A stretch of 64,000 bases of DNA from Diadema setosum (taxonomy: Eukaryota; Echinodermata; Echinoidea; Diadematoida; Diadematidae), in NCBI GenBank assembly GCA_033980235.1, contig CM067072.1, positions 15,999,047 through 16,063,046 on the forward strand, read 5' to 3'. Below are positions 25,604 to 54,195 of the stretch, piece by piece (position 1 is the first letter of the stretch; every line of letters starts with the position of its first letter). Under the pieces are notes generated by a model, which made no database searches, was not told the origin of the DNA, and saw only the letters and a list, made by a program, of their open reading frames with translations. The position numbers and the translations under genes were made by a program.

Positions 25604-26160
25604 CAGATAGACAGATAGATAGATAGATAGATAGATCGATAGATAGATTGATTGATAGATAGATAGACAGATAGATAGATAGACAGACAGATAGACAGAC
25701 AGACAGATAGATAGACAGACAGATAGACAGATAGATAGATAGATAGATAGATAGACAGACAGATAGACAGACAGACAGATAGATAGACAGACAGATAGAC
25801 AGATAGATAGACAGATAGATAGACAGATAGATAGACAGATAGATAGACAGATAGATAGATAGATAGATAGACAGATAGTTAGATACACAGACAGATAGAT
25901 AGACAGATAGATAGATAGACAGATAGATAGATAGACCGACAGATAGACTGATTGATAGATAGATAGACAGATAGATAGATAGATAGACAGACAGATAGAC
26001 AGACAGATAGATAGATAGACAGACAGATAGACAGATAGATAGATAGATAGATAGATTGATAGATAGATTGATTGATAGATAGATAGGTTGATAGATAGAT
26101 AGGTTGATAGATTGGTAGACAGATGGATAGATAAATAGATAGACAGGTTGACAAACTGAG
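25550..26160. repeat. GATA/GACA tetranucleotide satellite, about 600 bp
   Basis: Interspersed GATA and GACA units with occasional GATT, plus-strand purine-rich. Frames on the other strand read as long Tyr/Leu/Ser/Ile/Cys repeats and are not genes. Confidence 0.95.
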
Positions 26161-26564
26161 GTAAGCAGAAAGTACAATAGCAAGATAGCTAGATATAGGA
26201 CAGAGAGACAGACAGATTCAGTGGACTCCACATTGTAATGAAGTCCTCGAGACTGGCAGCTTTCTTTCATTATATCGAACTTTCATTTCAACCAAACAGA
26301 TAAACAATAAAAATACATAGAGCGGATAATGTTGCAGCCTGAATTGTCTATTCGTTGTAACTGGAATTTCGTTATAACTGTGTTCATTATAAGTTCACGG
26401 GAGTGCACTGTATCAAGACAGATAGAAAGATATTCAGGTAGATAGATAGTTAGACCGATTGATTGATGACCATAGATACAGATAGGCCCTATGGAGCAAG
26501 TAGAATAGGAGGCAGGTAAAGTAAGAGAGAAAGTGACAAAGGATGACAAATTGAGTTTAACATG

Positions 26565-27244
26565 TCGTCGCCGGTCACACAAACCGACGAATCACTCGAT
26601 TTTGGGTCAAATTTTCGATTTTGAGATTTTCAATCATTTCGATAGTAGATATTCCATACTACATATTCTGAAATTCTCAGTGCGTAATTCGGTGTAATTT
26701 TTACGTAGTTATCACTTTTGTAGAAGTATGTAATTCCATTTGTGAAAATTATTTGTTTTCCCCATAGACGCGTGTGTTGAACAATCAGGCGATTCGACGG
26801 TTCGGTGACCGCGCGTACTAGTACGCGCGGTCACCGAACCGACGAATCAGTGCGTATTGACTTGCGTGTAATTTTTGAGATTCAACAGTTCATTGACCGC
26901 GCGCACAGTGCGCGTACTATGTAATACATGTGTTGACAATGACAACGCTCAATGTACATGTACATATGGAAACACATGGAAAATGACGTTCTTTGCAGAC
27001 CGAAAATACATGCATGCAGCTCTTTGACGATTTCCCGCTTATTTGTTAACAATACAATTCGATAAAAACTTCACAAGTTAGAGCAAGAATTGAAGTCTGA
27101 TGTACTACAAAAATAATTGGAAATTATAGACATGAAAGTGTAGCAACCATAAGTCAAAAATGGGTTAACTTCAAACGCGATTTACTCGAATTGTCATTCT
27201 TACGCAAACCTGAGGGATTCGTCGGTTCGTGTGACCGGCGACGA
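26565..27244. mobile_element. Compound inverted-repeat element with central 58-bp palindrome
   Basis: Ends TCGTCGCCGGTCACAC and its inverse near 27229-27244, each followed by an AACCGACGAATC block. The centre at 26791-26848 is an inverse pair of the GATTCGWCGGTTCGGTGACC block around ACTAGT. No coding capacity. Confidence 0.75.
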
Positions 27245-27489
27245 TGTGAATGCTCTATTTTCAACTTACGCAGAGTTGATTGATAGGAGTCATTAATCAT
27301 TTCAATTATTATCATCATTTCATTTTTGTACTTCAAGAAAAAAACATATGAAATTACAGTGTACAATGATATTAAACAGATGCACATAATGATAGAATGT
27401 ATGTGTAATTCATTTGCAAGTCATGACTGCCGGGGTAAATGGTTAATAACATTGGCCCTTAGATCTTCCAACTGGAAAGTTTGAAATGA

Positions 27490-27685
27490 TGGCAAATACA
27501 ATCAACCTTGCTTAAGTCAACCTCACATAAGTTGAATAATCACCAAAGTCGCAGGTCTTTTGAAGTCCTCTTCTCTTTATATTCTATTGATTGAAAATCC
27601 CTCATTAGTCAAATTTCCTCTAATTTGAAGCTCTTTCTACAGTCCAAATAGAATTGACTTTAGGCAAAGTTGACTATAGTGTAAC
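27490..27685. mobile_element. Probable Tigger-like MITE remnant
   Basis: CAACCTTGCTTAAGTCAAC at the left and TTGACTTTAGGCAAAGTTGAC at the right form an imperfect inverted repeat. No target duplication was established. Confidence 0.45.
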
Positions 27686-28428
27686 TATGACTCATTTTCT
27701 CTATCTGTGGTTGTGTTCTTTACTGTTTTTTCTTTTTACTTTTTTTATCATTTTGCTGTCAGTGATGTATTCCATGTGTTTGCAATGATCTGTCTGTTCA
27801 GTTATCAAATTGAATGTTGTTCTAACTCACAAATATTTTCTGCAAACTATAACTGCAATGGACAAGTTCTTGTTTAAAAAAGCATGTAAATTGTTTGTCA
27901 TGACATGCGACACAACCTTGACCAGTATTCAATGTATGTAGACTATTTCTCCCACTAAATAGGAAAATGCTATTGTGGTTACACATGTTTGACTTTTTCC
28001 ACGCCTACAAAGAGATTTAATGACACAGAGAGAAGTCATTGTTCAATCCTTTCTAGAGTCCATGTTTTATTCCTAAGTGTTCAACTGCAAAAATGCAGTC
28101 AGGAAGAATGATGCACTTCGTTAATTTATGTTAACTATATTTAAGTGTTAAGCATGTGGATATCCAAAAGTGATACTGTAATATAACAATTATATACTGA
28201 ACTTTTTTTTTCTACTTGTTTTATGATGACCACTGTGTGACATGTCCCACTGAAGATATTTGCAAAAAAAGAAAAAAATTCATCTGTCATGAATGACTGT
28301 CAAAACTTTGAAGCCAGGCAGTGCCTGTGAAAATTCCAAGCTTGGGAAGTTGTGATACATTAGGTACAGTTCAACCATCCAAACCTTTGACCTAGCATGC
28401 TCCCAGTCGGCTGGGGTGGGTCGTGACT
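27686..28428. other. ZRANB2 3' flank and 3' UTR
   Basis: AT-rich, no other gene seen. The 3' UTR probably occupies about 28050-28428 on the minus strand. Confidence 0.5.
28066..28071 (-). terminator. Possible ZRANB2 polyadenylation signal
   Basis: AATAAA on the minus strand about 360 bases past the ZRANB2 stop, the first canonical hexamer I see downstream. No transcript evidence is available. Confidence 0.35.
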
Positions 28429-36936
<8,508 letters not shown>

Positions 36937-37186
36937 TTTGACTGACTTTTAGCCCTCTTGACTACGTGTACGCATAGGTCTGTATCATTATGTAAACTGT
37001 ATGGGAAGCTATGGTATCTCCGTGGACGTGTGTGCAAATTAAAGAGAAAATTTGCGCTCGCAGAATTAGCAGACTGATTGTGATTGTGATATACAGATGA
37101 CAGAAAAGTCACATGATCAACCTGACAGTGTCTCGTTTTTAACGTGTCCTCAAATATGTTTTGATGAATTAGATAAAGACCCCTCC
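36937..37186 (-). promoter_or_regulatory. Probable ZRANB2 5' UTR and proximal promoter
   Basis: The 250 bases upstream of the ATG are unique sequence with no TATA box. The promoter is placed by position only. Confidence 0.4.
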
Positions 37187-37192
37187 GACTCT

Positions 37193-37574
37193 CAGGGATG
37201 CCAAGTTCAAAAAAAAGTTTATGAGTGAGATTTTCATGACTCGGCATCTCGGCATGCGAATGTGTGCGCGAGCGAGGGTGGGAGGGGTTTTGCCCCCTGT
37301 GGCCTCCGGTAGGGAGCTTTTTCAATTTTTAGCTCTTAATGGTGCGATCAGGTGCATACTTAAGTGACTATTTTTTACGTATTTTGAAGGACAAATGGGA
37401 AATATACCTTCATTTGCAACTATCACTTTAATCTTTTGAGCTATACTTATCACGATAGGCCCAAGTTGCAGACTTCGCCCGATGCGTGAGAAAAATGGGT
37501 GCCATGCGTGAGATCGTGAGATTGCCCCGAAATGCTTGAGTCTCACGCAGAATGCGTGAGACTTGGTAGGTCTG
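37193..37574. mobile_element. Terminal-inverted-repeat element family J, copy 2
   Basis: Perfect 6-bp direct repeats GACTCT at 37187-37192 and 37575-37580. Ends CAGGGATGCCAAGTTC and inverse CAGACCTACCAAGTCTC. Internal GTGAGA/TCTCAC words recur. It starts about 257 bases upstream of the ZRANB2 start codon. Confidence 0.82.
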
Positions 37575-37639
37575 GACTCTGCGAAATTTTCCTATGGATA
37601 CCTAGCTATGGAAGATTCTGAACGCAGGCTGAGCCTCTG

Positions 37640-38566
37640 TATTCAGATCCGGTTTATTAGTCCTTGAGATGTGCTGGGTCATGACCAGGTGGCGTGGCGT
37701 CGAACTATTTCATGGGTTCATTGTCCCAGAATTTATCCAAACCAACTTCAAAACTGAAGACACTGGGTGCATCTATTAAATTTCTTGGTAAACTATTCCA
37801 TGGTTTCCTGATACGCATGTAAAATGAGTTTCATCTTGTAGTGGTATGTGATCGAAAAATATATAACTTTTTACTATGTCCTCTTGTGCATTTTTTTTAT
37901 TAAACCCAAATCAGGCACTATTAAACTTCCTGATCATATTTATGAAATAATCTAAAAACTTCAATCATATCACCTCTCATTCTGCGGTATGCTAGAGTTG
38001 AAAGTCCGAAGTGCCTCAATCTCTGTTCATAAGATAAAGATCTTATCTCACGTACTAATTTTGTGGGCCTCCGTTGGACATTTTCTAAAGCCGATATATG
38101 TTGTTTTTCTTTTCAAATAAGGACTCCATACAGCATGGGCGTATTCTATTTCTAAATGAGGTCTAGCCAAAGCTTTATATAACAATAGAAAATTGTCCTT
38201 ATTTAGATAAACAAATGTGCGTCTTATTAAATTCATAATTTTATTGGCTTTGTTTATTTGTTCCTGAAAATGTTGATCAAACTTAAGTTTAGAATCCTGA
38301 CTCCTAGGTCCTTGCATGAATCTACGTGTGAAAGGTAATGTACAATATTTCCAATATTCATAGTGTAATCATACAGGTTGTCTTGGTTGCCAACCGTAAG
38401 AACACAACATTTTTTTAGGGTGAAACCTAAGAAGCCACTTGTTCGACCAAGAAATAAGACAATCGATATCTTTTTGCAAAAACACAGCATCTCTATTGGA
38501 AGTAACATGTTTTCGTATTATCCAAGCAGATATGACTAAAACTTTATTAAAACAGAAGAAGAACAT
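37640..38566 (-). pseudogene. Decayed LINE (L2/CR1-like) reverse-transcriptase 3' region
   Basis: In shifting minus-strand frames: LISWSNKWLLRFHPKK (38440-38500), HFQEQINKANKIMNLIRR and LLLYKALARPHLEY-type motif (38150-38280), then YEQRLRHFGLSTL and RRMRGDMIEVFRL (about 37930-38030) and KPWNSLPRNLIDAPS. These are C-terminal reverse-transcriptase and post-RT motifs of non-LTR elements. At least two frame changes, so not functional. Confidence 0.85.
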
Positions 38567-38644
38567 AGAAGAAGGAGAAGAAGAAGCAGAAGAAGAAGGA
38601 GAAGAAGAAGAAGAAGAAAAAGAAGAAGAAGAAGAAGAAGAAGG
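38558..38644. repeat. (GAA)n microsatellite
   Basis: GAA/GGA-rich purine tract next to the 5' end of the LINE fragment. Confidence 0.9.
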
Positions 38645-39419
38645 AGTCCGCCAATTTCAGTGTCTCGACCACTTTCCTCGTTAGATTATGTTGATCTGTA
38701 TGAATCAGATACTGTAAAAGTTATTTGACGTCATGAAGCACTCCTGTCCAATTCGCCTCTGACTTCACATTATATAGGGCCAGATAAGAGAAACTAGAGC
38801 AATGGGTGACATAAGCCAATAGCAATGGGTAAGCATATTTAACACTTTCTAGACAACTCGACCCCGGAATAAGGCCCACCCAATTTGATTTGTTACAGAG
38901 TTTAGTTGGAAGAAAACAGAATAATTTCCTGCATAGGCCTAAATGTGTTTTAATTAGATGAGTAGCGTGTAGAAAAGTGTTTTACGGAACATTTCAAAAA
39001 GCTCCCTTTGTCTTCTGTCGAGTGTGCAGTGCGGCTGAACGAAGCGACTCAGGGGAACAGATAATTGTTGTGATTTTAGCTTTGCCAAACTCACCATCGA
39101 GTTTATGTGACTAGATTGCGCCTGACGAAGTCGTAGAATATATGCCAGGAAATGGACATACATTATTTTGTCATTATTTTGTCAACGTCAGAGGAGAAAG
39201 CTGTTCGGAAATCAATTGAAAGTTAGCTAATTTTCACGAAACACTTCTTGAACAGTAGATATTAATAGGCCCTATTATGCAAATAGTGAATTGGGGATAT
39301 CATCCATCATCCCCTCACAACTTGCCAGACAGTTTGTATTATTTTATTCATACAATTCTGAATTCCATTTTTTTTTTGTTTAGACGCAATTATGTCCCAC
39401 TGTCTAAAATGTCCTAATA

Positions 39420-39565
39420 TATTTGACTGATCCTTATTTTGAAGTTATTCAACTAGGAATGACATATATTTTGTACTTTTATAGCAGAATATATAATACA
39501 TATCATATATACAGATATGAATAAATGTATATATATATATATATATATATATACATACATACATA

Positions 39566-39608
<43 letters not shown>

Positions 39609-39716
39609 TATCACAATGGAGAATTGTGAGGTGATGACATCATTAGCTCATGCATATGATCATATTTTACCATTTCTTTTCAGACTAACCTTTATCTGAA
39701 CCAGAATTCCCCTTTA
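39420..39716. mobile_element. Family M fragment with embedded (TA)n(TG)n
   Basis: AAGTTATTCAACTAGGAATGAC and GAATTGTGAGGTGATGA also occur near 25135-25235; the end CCAGAATTCCCCTTTAA matches family M ends. (TA)n, (TACA)n and (TG)n at 39526-39607 lie inside. Confidence 0.6.
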
Positions 39717-39786
39717 ATGACGCTGCAAGTAAGCTGATCCGGACGATCAGATAACACTAAACTAGACCCCACTGCAGTCTGTTATT

Positions 39787-39832
39787 GTAGCAAACCAAGC
39801 CGCCCCCCCCCCCCCCCCCCCGCCCCTGTACA
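39787..39832. repeat. C-rich homopolymer tract
   Basis: C run of about 20 with a single interruption. Flanking TGTACATTCGTACGATGTACA is palindromic. Confidence 0.75.
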
Positions 39833-39993
39833 TTCGTACGATGTACAGGGTATTACAGGATTTTACTGAGCTGCTGTCGAACGAAATGTTTATTCCCACA
39901 ACAGATCGCTTCACTGTTTCTCTATTATGAGCCATCATTTCTGTCAAGCCTGTTTACGTGAGAAATAGGCCAAGGCACATTGCCAGGTATACA

Positions 39994-40241
39994 CGAAGAG
40001 TTTGTTCGCAAAAACCGATAAGTCCATTTTTGAAGATTTTGAAGTACGGTCGCTGTTATAAAGTAAAAAATAATACCTTTTAAACGATATATTGGTCACT
40101 ACATATAGAGGTACATTTTTGAAGTTATGGTCAAAAGAAGCAAAAATTTTCTTATTATTCTCTTTATTTTTCTTGACCTTTAATCGCAAATATCTCCATT
40201 TGGCAAATATGGACTTATCGGTTTTAACAAACAAACTCTTC
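39994..40241. mobile_element. Palindromic MITE with GAAGAGTTTGTT ends
   Basis: Arms GAAGAGTTTGTTCGCAAAAA then CCGATAAGTCCAT at left; the right end inverted reads GAAGAGTTTGTTTGTTAAAA then CCGATAAGTCCAT. About 248 bases, mostly self-complementary. Confidence 0.75.
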
Positions 40242-41386
40242 ACATATTGTTGCTGCTTCAGGCGGGTAGGACCCACTTGAAAAAAAAAATAGTGACAAGA
40301 CATTATAACAATGTATCTGAAGGAAACGATAAAAAAAAAAGTAATTCATCTAGTAATTTATTTGATAAAGTAATTATTAAACAAAATTATAGGACAATCA
40401 GGTTTACCCTCCAATACACCGAGTAAAACGGCTTGATACACCCACCAAGTTGCGCGAGGACCTTGTGTGTTGGTCCCCGAGTTCTGTTACATCAATGGAA
40501 GTGCAAGCTCTTTAATATCGAGGTGCGAAAATAATTCACCAAATGATTCCGCTGTTTTCAAAAGTCAGAATATTGATATATTAACAAATATTTTGTTAGT
40601 CTGATTATACACCGTTCATGACGTTAGCTTTGGAGTTAAATTTCATTTCAAGCAGATGTATACGCATCACATTGAACACAAAGATATAAAAGAACAACGA
40701 CATCAAATCCGTAAAATTGATCATAAGCATTTTATGTTAACTTTATTTGTATACACTAGTCAAATGAAAGTCGAAGATAGACAAAACAAAGAAGATTACG
40801 TCTGTGCGCAATAAAGTTTATTCTCACTGAAATGGAGGGGCCCAGTTGCCTGCAAAGACAAGATGCTTTTTTTCATCCAAATTGCTTTATTGAAAGCTGA
40901 GCTGTTATCTTCATAGATGTTAAACAGAGACAGAATTAAAAGAGTTATTCAGCGTACAACATAGTCACTGTCATATTTCAGACTTTTCCCTCATGGATTT
41001 TGAATTTGAAAATTAGAATTTCATATATACGTTTTGAAAGGTGATTAACTAAAACTCAATGTGTAAACCCGAGATGCCAGGTTCGCCTTTTCAACCATAA
41101 CAGGCGTTTTCTTTCTTTATTGTATGAAGACAAGTTAACATATAACTCTTTTTTATTTCAATTTCAAATATGCAACTCTTGTGGCAGTATCCTTCAAGAT
41201 AAATTGCCAACTGAACTTGGAAAAAATCCAACAGTTTTTCTAGTAAGCGTAGCCTTGATCAGAAACTTACAGAAACTAGTCATGGAGCACACTGAATACC
41301 GCTTGACAAAATAAAAACTAAAACAAAACAAAACAAAACAAAACAAAACAAAAGGAAAGGAAACAAAAGGAAGAAAATGTCACTCC
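40242..41386. other. Amylase 3' flank; no other gene seen
   Basis: AT-rich. (AAAAC)n at about 41318-41353 immediately downstream of the amylase stop. Candidate AATAAA signals on the minus strand at 41121, 40889 and 40822. Confidence 0.55.
41116..41121 (-). terminator. Possible amylase polyadenylation signal
   Basis: AATAAA on the minus strand about 265 bases past the amylase stop. Further copies lie near 40884 and 40817, so the site used is uncertain. Confidence 0.35.
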
Positions 41387-49620
<8,234 letters not shown>

Positions 49621-49623
49621 GGA

Positions 49624-51469
49624 CTGTGAAACATCACCACGCAAAGTGATACATTACCCCTGTGATTGTAATTGTCGTTCTTATTTTCATATTCGATACT
49701 TAGATACTTTTCTTCTGAAACACCTTGCATTCATTTCAAAAAGATTAGTAACTTTTCGTTATTTATCACTGCATGCAAGAACGCTTATTAAGACCTTACT
49801 GCAGAAAAGCAAGCATGATTATGTTGGTCACCATTTAAGATATTGTCCATCGACGCACTAACTGTCATTTAACAACAGTCTCAACATACAAGCTCTGAGT
49901 AACAACAGCTCTGAGCAAGAAGAAGCTTTGAGCAACAACAGTGCTGTCTCAACATACAAGCTCTGAACATATCCATCGCCAAAGACTTTTGATATGAGAA
50001 GAGTATGCTTTATTTTCTCTGACATGATCTTCAGCTTTTACAAATATTGCAATATAAATGTATCGTTAATGATTTTTAAATGTCTAATACTTTCTCTTTT
50101 CTTTTATTGTGTTGAATATTATTTCATGTACTGCGAAATGATAAGCCTTTTTGTATCTCTAATGAAAATGATTAAGAGCTGTAAAAGAAGAAATATGATT
50201 TCATTTTTGAAGGATCATTGCATTTCATCTCGTTCATCTCAATTCCTTAACACAAAGCATTATACACATACATAAAGTTATACAAACTTAGTACAACATC
50301 GAATAATAAAGAAAATACTGTGGACCGAAGTACAATAAATACTGTGACATGTGATGATTACATAAAATCAAAATTGTTGGAAATAGAAGGGACTACTTGA
50401 AAGCAGGGATTTGTAATTTGCAGTCTCCCCTCGAACAGTGACTAATTACTAAACTAACAAAACTAAGGCAGATTTCCTTATACAAAAAAGAAAGAAAAGA
50501 AAGACAAAAACACACCCACACACACAAAAAAACCACACACACACGCACACACACACACAAGAGGCAGATCTTGTGAGTGGATGGAATGACAGGAAGAGGG
50601 AAAAGAGGCGAAGGAAGATGAGTTGAAGGGTCAATACCAACACAAGAGTGACATGAGATGCATGGGCTCACCAAGGTACAGAAAGGAGATTGTGTTTTGA
50701 AACTACTGTATAAACAATTTTGAAGACAAATAAAAAAAAAGAACTGAAGTTAGGGCTTACCAGATTATCACTCTTTGCAATATAGAAATATCTTTATTTA
50801 AAAGTAAATACATTAAAACCTGAAGCTTCTCTTATACTGTTATGAAAAGAATATCAAAAATTTATCTTCAGAAAAAAGAGAATGTAAATTTGGCAAAAAT
50901 GGTGATCTTCAATAGCAAGTGGAATTCATTGGATTTTTCGGGTAGGATATGAATGAACAGTTTTGTTTTTAACAAGGAGAGAATGGTTTGCTTAGTGTGC
51001 ATGTAAATTGTCTCAAGTGAGAAAAAGTACAACTCATTGATCGTTTATAGAACAAAACATCACTGTGGCATCTGCATGAACTGATACAATACGAAGAGGT
51101 TTTTTTTTTTCCCCTGCAATAATGGTGTATATTCTTTCTAAGTACATACTTATACGGGGATATGTGTTTCCCCGGGCGAGTATGCCATACTTTAAGTAAG
51201 GTACAGTGATAACAATGACGAAACAACATTAAAAAGCGTTTGTAAGAAGGCAGTATTTGACTTTATTTATAGCACCTGTAGTGTTTACTTACAGAATTAG
51301 CGTGACATATTATTTAAACAATGTGTTTATTCCAAGTGAGTTTATCATCACAAATCAAACCTAAGAATTAGATTGAAGGGACAGCTAATATGACTGTATC
51401 GTCCAGTTAAATATTCCTAGATAGGATTTCTAGGTAGTTACGAACACACATTTGTGTGTGTGTTTTTTT
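49624..51469. other. Amylase intron 1, proximal part
   Basis: Contains imperfect AACAACAGCTCTGAGCAA and ATACAAGCTCTGA repeats (49870-49970) and (CA)n near 50515-50560. Neither strand shows a convincing exon. Confidence 0.5.
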
Positions 51470-51680
51470 TTAATCAGCTCTTATCCATTGATGTAATTCT
51501 ACTAACGCAATCAAGATCGGAGTTAGAGAGAAACACATCAGAATCGTCGGCGAATGATAATAATGAAAGAATGTTTGATGAATTAATGTTTGATGAATTC
51601 GGCATATCATTGAAATGGAGAAAAAATAAAAAAGATCCAAGCAAGTTTTCTTGAGATAAACCCCAATTAACATCTTGCAT
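51470..51680 (-). pseudogene. LINE reverse-transcriptase fragment (FADD box)
   Basis: The minus strand reads GLSQENLLGSFLFFLHFNDM and, after a short gap, LSFADDSDVFLSN. These are the GxSQGSxLGPLLF and YADD/FADD motifs of non-LTR reverse transcriptases. Too short to be functional. Lies in amylase intron 1. Confidence 0.75.
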
Positions 51681-51828
51681 AATGATGATTAGATTGATTG
51701 AGTTATCATCCCTTTTTTATTCATTTCTCCCGTTATGATTTGCTTGTTGTCATCTTTTATTTCTATCATGAATATTCTCCCTTAATGTAATACGCCTTGC
51801 GAATTAGTCTGGTAAATAAGCATGGTTA

Positions 51829-52135
51829 CAGTTCGCTATTCCGAAGTTTTGTTAATGCGAAAACGAAATAAAGAAAAAAATTAGTATGCGCACCTTTTTA
51901 TATCATTTCATTATTCATTTCCGGATAAACGAATCTTTGGAATAGCGAACCTTATTTCACATTCGGACTTACAAACACACACACAAACCTTCGGAATAAA
52001 GTCATAAATATTCGGATTAACGAACCCTATTTCACCTCATGAATAACGAACAGCTAAGTATCAGGAATTTGTGTGTTTTGGAATAACGTACATTATTTCA
52101 TTTTCGATTAGCGAACCTTCGAAATAACGAACTTC
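51829..52135. mobile_element. Pogo-like repeat, TTCGCTATTCCGAAG family, copy 1
   Basis: Built of TTCGNTATTCCGAA and GGATTAACGAACC words in both orientations, ending TCGAAATAACGAAC, inverse to the start. A second copy is at 60852-61330. Lies just downstream of the predicted amylase first exon. Confidence 0.7.
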
Positions 52136-52270
52136 ATCCTATTGCCCAAGTAATAGGAAACGTTATTAAAAAAAGAGAGGGAGAGAGAACGAGGAAGATT
52201 GAAATATAAGGCAGTAAAAAGGACAGTAAAACAACCAGCATTTTACGCAATAAATCAGCGAAATACTCAC

Positions 52271-52318
52271 CAACCTGGTCGTCGTAAGGGAAACATCGAA
52301 GGATGCAGCTAGCGATGT
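52271..52318 (-). other. Probable non-coding first exon of the amylase gene (5' UTR)
   Basis: A strong donor, GTTG|GTGAGTAT, sits at 52271/52270, about 75 bases downstream of a minus-strand TATA box. It would splice to the acceptor at 49625-49624, just before the ATG. The 5' end near 52318 is estimated from the TATA spacing. Inferred, with no transcript seen. Confidence 0.55.
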
Positions 52319-52342
52319 GTTCAAATACCCTGACTTCGGGTG

Positions 52343-52352
52343 TTTATATATA
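52343..52352 (-). promoter_or_regulatory. TATA box, probable amylase core promoter
   Basis: TATATATAAA on the minus strand, 25-35 bases before the estimated start of the predicted 5' UTR exon. TATA promoters are common for highly expressed digestive enzymes. Confidence 0.55.
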
Positions 52353-52359
52353 GACTCCA

Positions 52360-53900
52360 AAGACTCCCAACTTTACAAACGGGGATGCCACTCCTATTAT
52401 CAAGACTGGGATTCAGTGCACTTATAGCACCTTGCATAACAGTTCACCAAAAAGTTCGCATAAGAGAGGTCAAGTCTCATAACTGACGCCCTCATCCACA
52501 TCATCATTTCCATCGATGAATACAATATGCGTTTTAATCATTCTACATGAGTAAATATTAATTCCTGTCCAGATGAATGTTTCTCAACGAGAAAGTAAAT
52601 ATTTATGTGCTTTATTAGATATTTCTTGTCTTCTACGCCAACGAAAAGTTTGCGTTAAAGTCACTTTTTTTTAATAGATTAGCTCTTCTTTGCAGGGTGC
52701 AGCAAATAAAAGTATTGACAGAGTCAAGTGGAAAGTGCTGTTGCTATTCGTAGAGGCTTTCAAGTAACTACTGTATTCTTTTGCATCTGGTAGTGAGTAA
52801 AGTCAACCTGCATCAGTGACGAAAGCATTGCGTACATTCCCTATTGCCATGATAGAATTTCTCTGATTTTAACATTCTCGAACGTAAATCTGCTGAAGTA
52901 AAACATACAGACAAATTTGCATTGGACTACACTGTATAGGGTCACTCGGTAGGTTTGTCCAGTATTCATTATTGCAAATAGATACTGTTTGTTGCGTCTC
53001 TTTTTTTTTTAGGTTAAAGTCAGCACCGAAAGAGGTACATGGCCAAAGAAATCAATACCTGGCTCTACGCAAAATATATTTCTTGTATTTATTCTTTGAG
53101 TTTCTTTCCAATCAGGTAACTATGAAGGTTGCTTTAAACGTTAATTAACATTTTGACATGTGATACATCACCCTTCGTATAACGCGAATATGTCCAATGT
53201 TAATCAATAACCCAGTTTAAGATAATCCAGTTTTCGGCCTCATCTGGTCCGATTCTCATGACCCAGATGAAAATGACCGAAGTATCAACAATGAAGGACG
53301 AGATAACCAATATTGGCTCTTTCTCACTCAGCAGGAGAATGAATAAATCAAATCAAATCAAATCAAATCAAATCCTGTAAGTTGGGAACTGAAAACATGT
53401 CATCGGAAGTTTTGTTTCATAGTATCAATAACGATTGACTGTTTAATATACATAAATGACAAAAATGACAAATAAAATGTAATTGATATCTGTCGATGAC
53501 TGAGGGAGGGTATCATTTACAGACGAGAGAACATAATCATTGCGCTGGGGGGGGGGGGGGGGGGGCTACATCACCCTACACCAAATAGACGTTTCCTGTT
53601 GGAAGCGGTGTTATCCATACGATTTCTAATACACTCCCACACTCCCATACTCCCAAAATCCATAATTAAAACAAATTCATATACAAATGTACCAAGACCA
53701 ACTTTGTGACAGAGGAACTTGATTATGTGCAGGATCTTTACTCCCATTTTGTTCTTATGTAAAAGCAAATTAAGATATCATTTGATATGCAGATATAGAT
53801 AACTCTCTCTCTCCCTCTCTCATGCACATTCCACACACTCCCTCTCTCTATAGCTTATATGCTATTGTAATTCTGAGCGCTCAATACACTATAATAGTTA
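52360..53900. other. Amylase upstream flank; no gene seen
   Basis: AT-rich. (AAATC)n at 53345-53375 preceded by GAATGAATAAATC looks like a LINE or SINE 3' tail; G run at 53547-53565; CT-rich tract near 53802. Confidence 0.5.
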
Positions 53901-54195
53901 TCGAGGTCACCCCACGAGACTGACACCCACGGGTCATACAGTCCACGAGTACGACAATGAAATGAGGTCCATGCGTCATACTGCCCAATGGGACGAGTTC
54001 GACACTATAGGTAAAAACAGCCCACGAGTTCGACAGGTACAACACGGCTCTTAATGTGTCGGTCTCTTGGGCCTTGTTTGCTAAGTGTCGAACTCATGGG
54101 CTGTATGACTCGTGGGATGTAGAACTCGTGGGCTATACAATGTATAACTCATGGGCTGTATAACTCATGGGCTGTATGAATCGTGGGCTGTATGA

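Noticed and set aside
25439..26270. Frames of up to 244 codons rich in Tyr-Leu-Ser-Ile-Cys
   Set aside because: They are read-through of the GATA/GACA satellite on the minus strand in all frames; no real protein.
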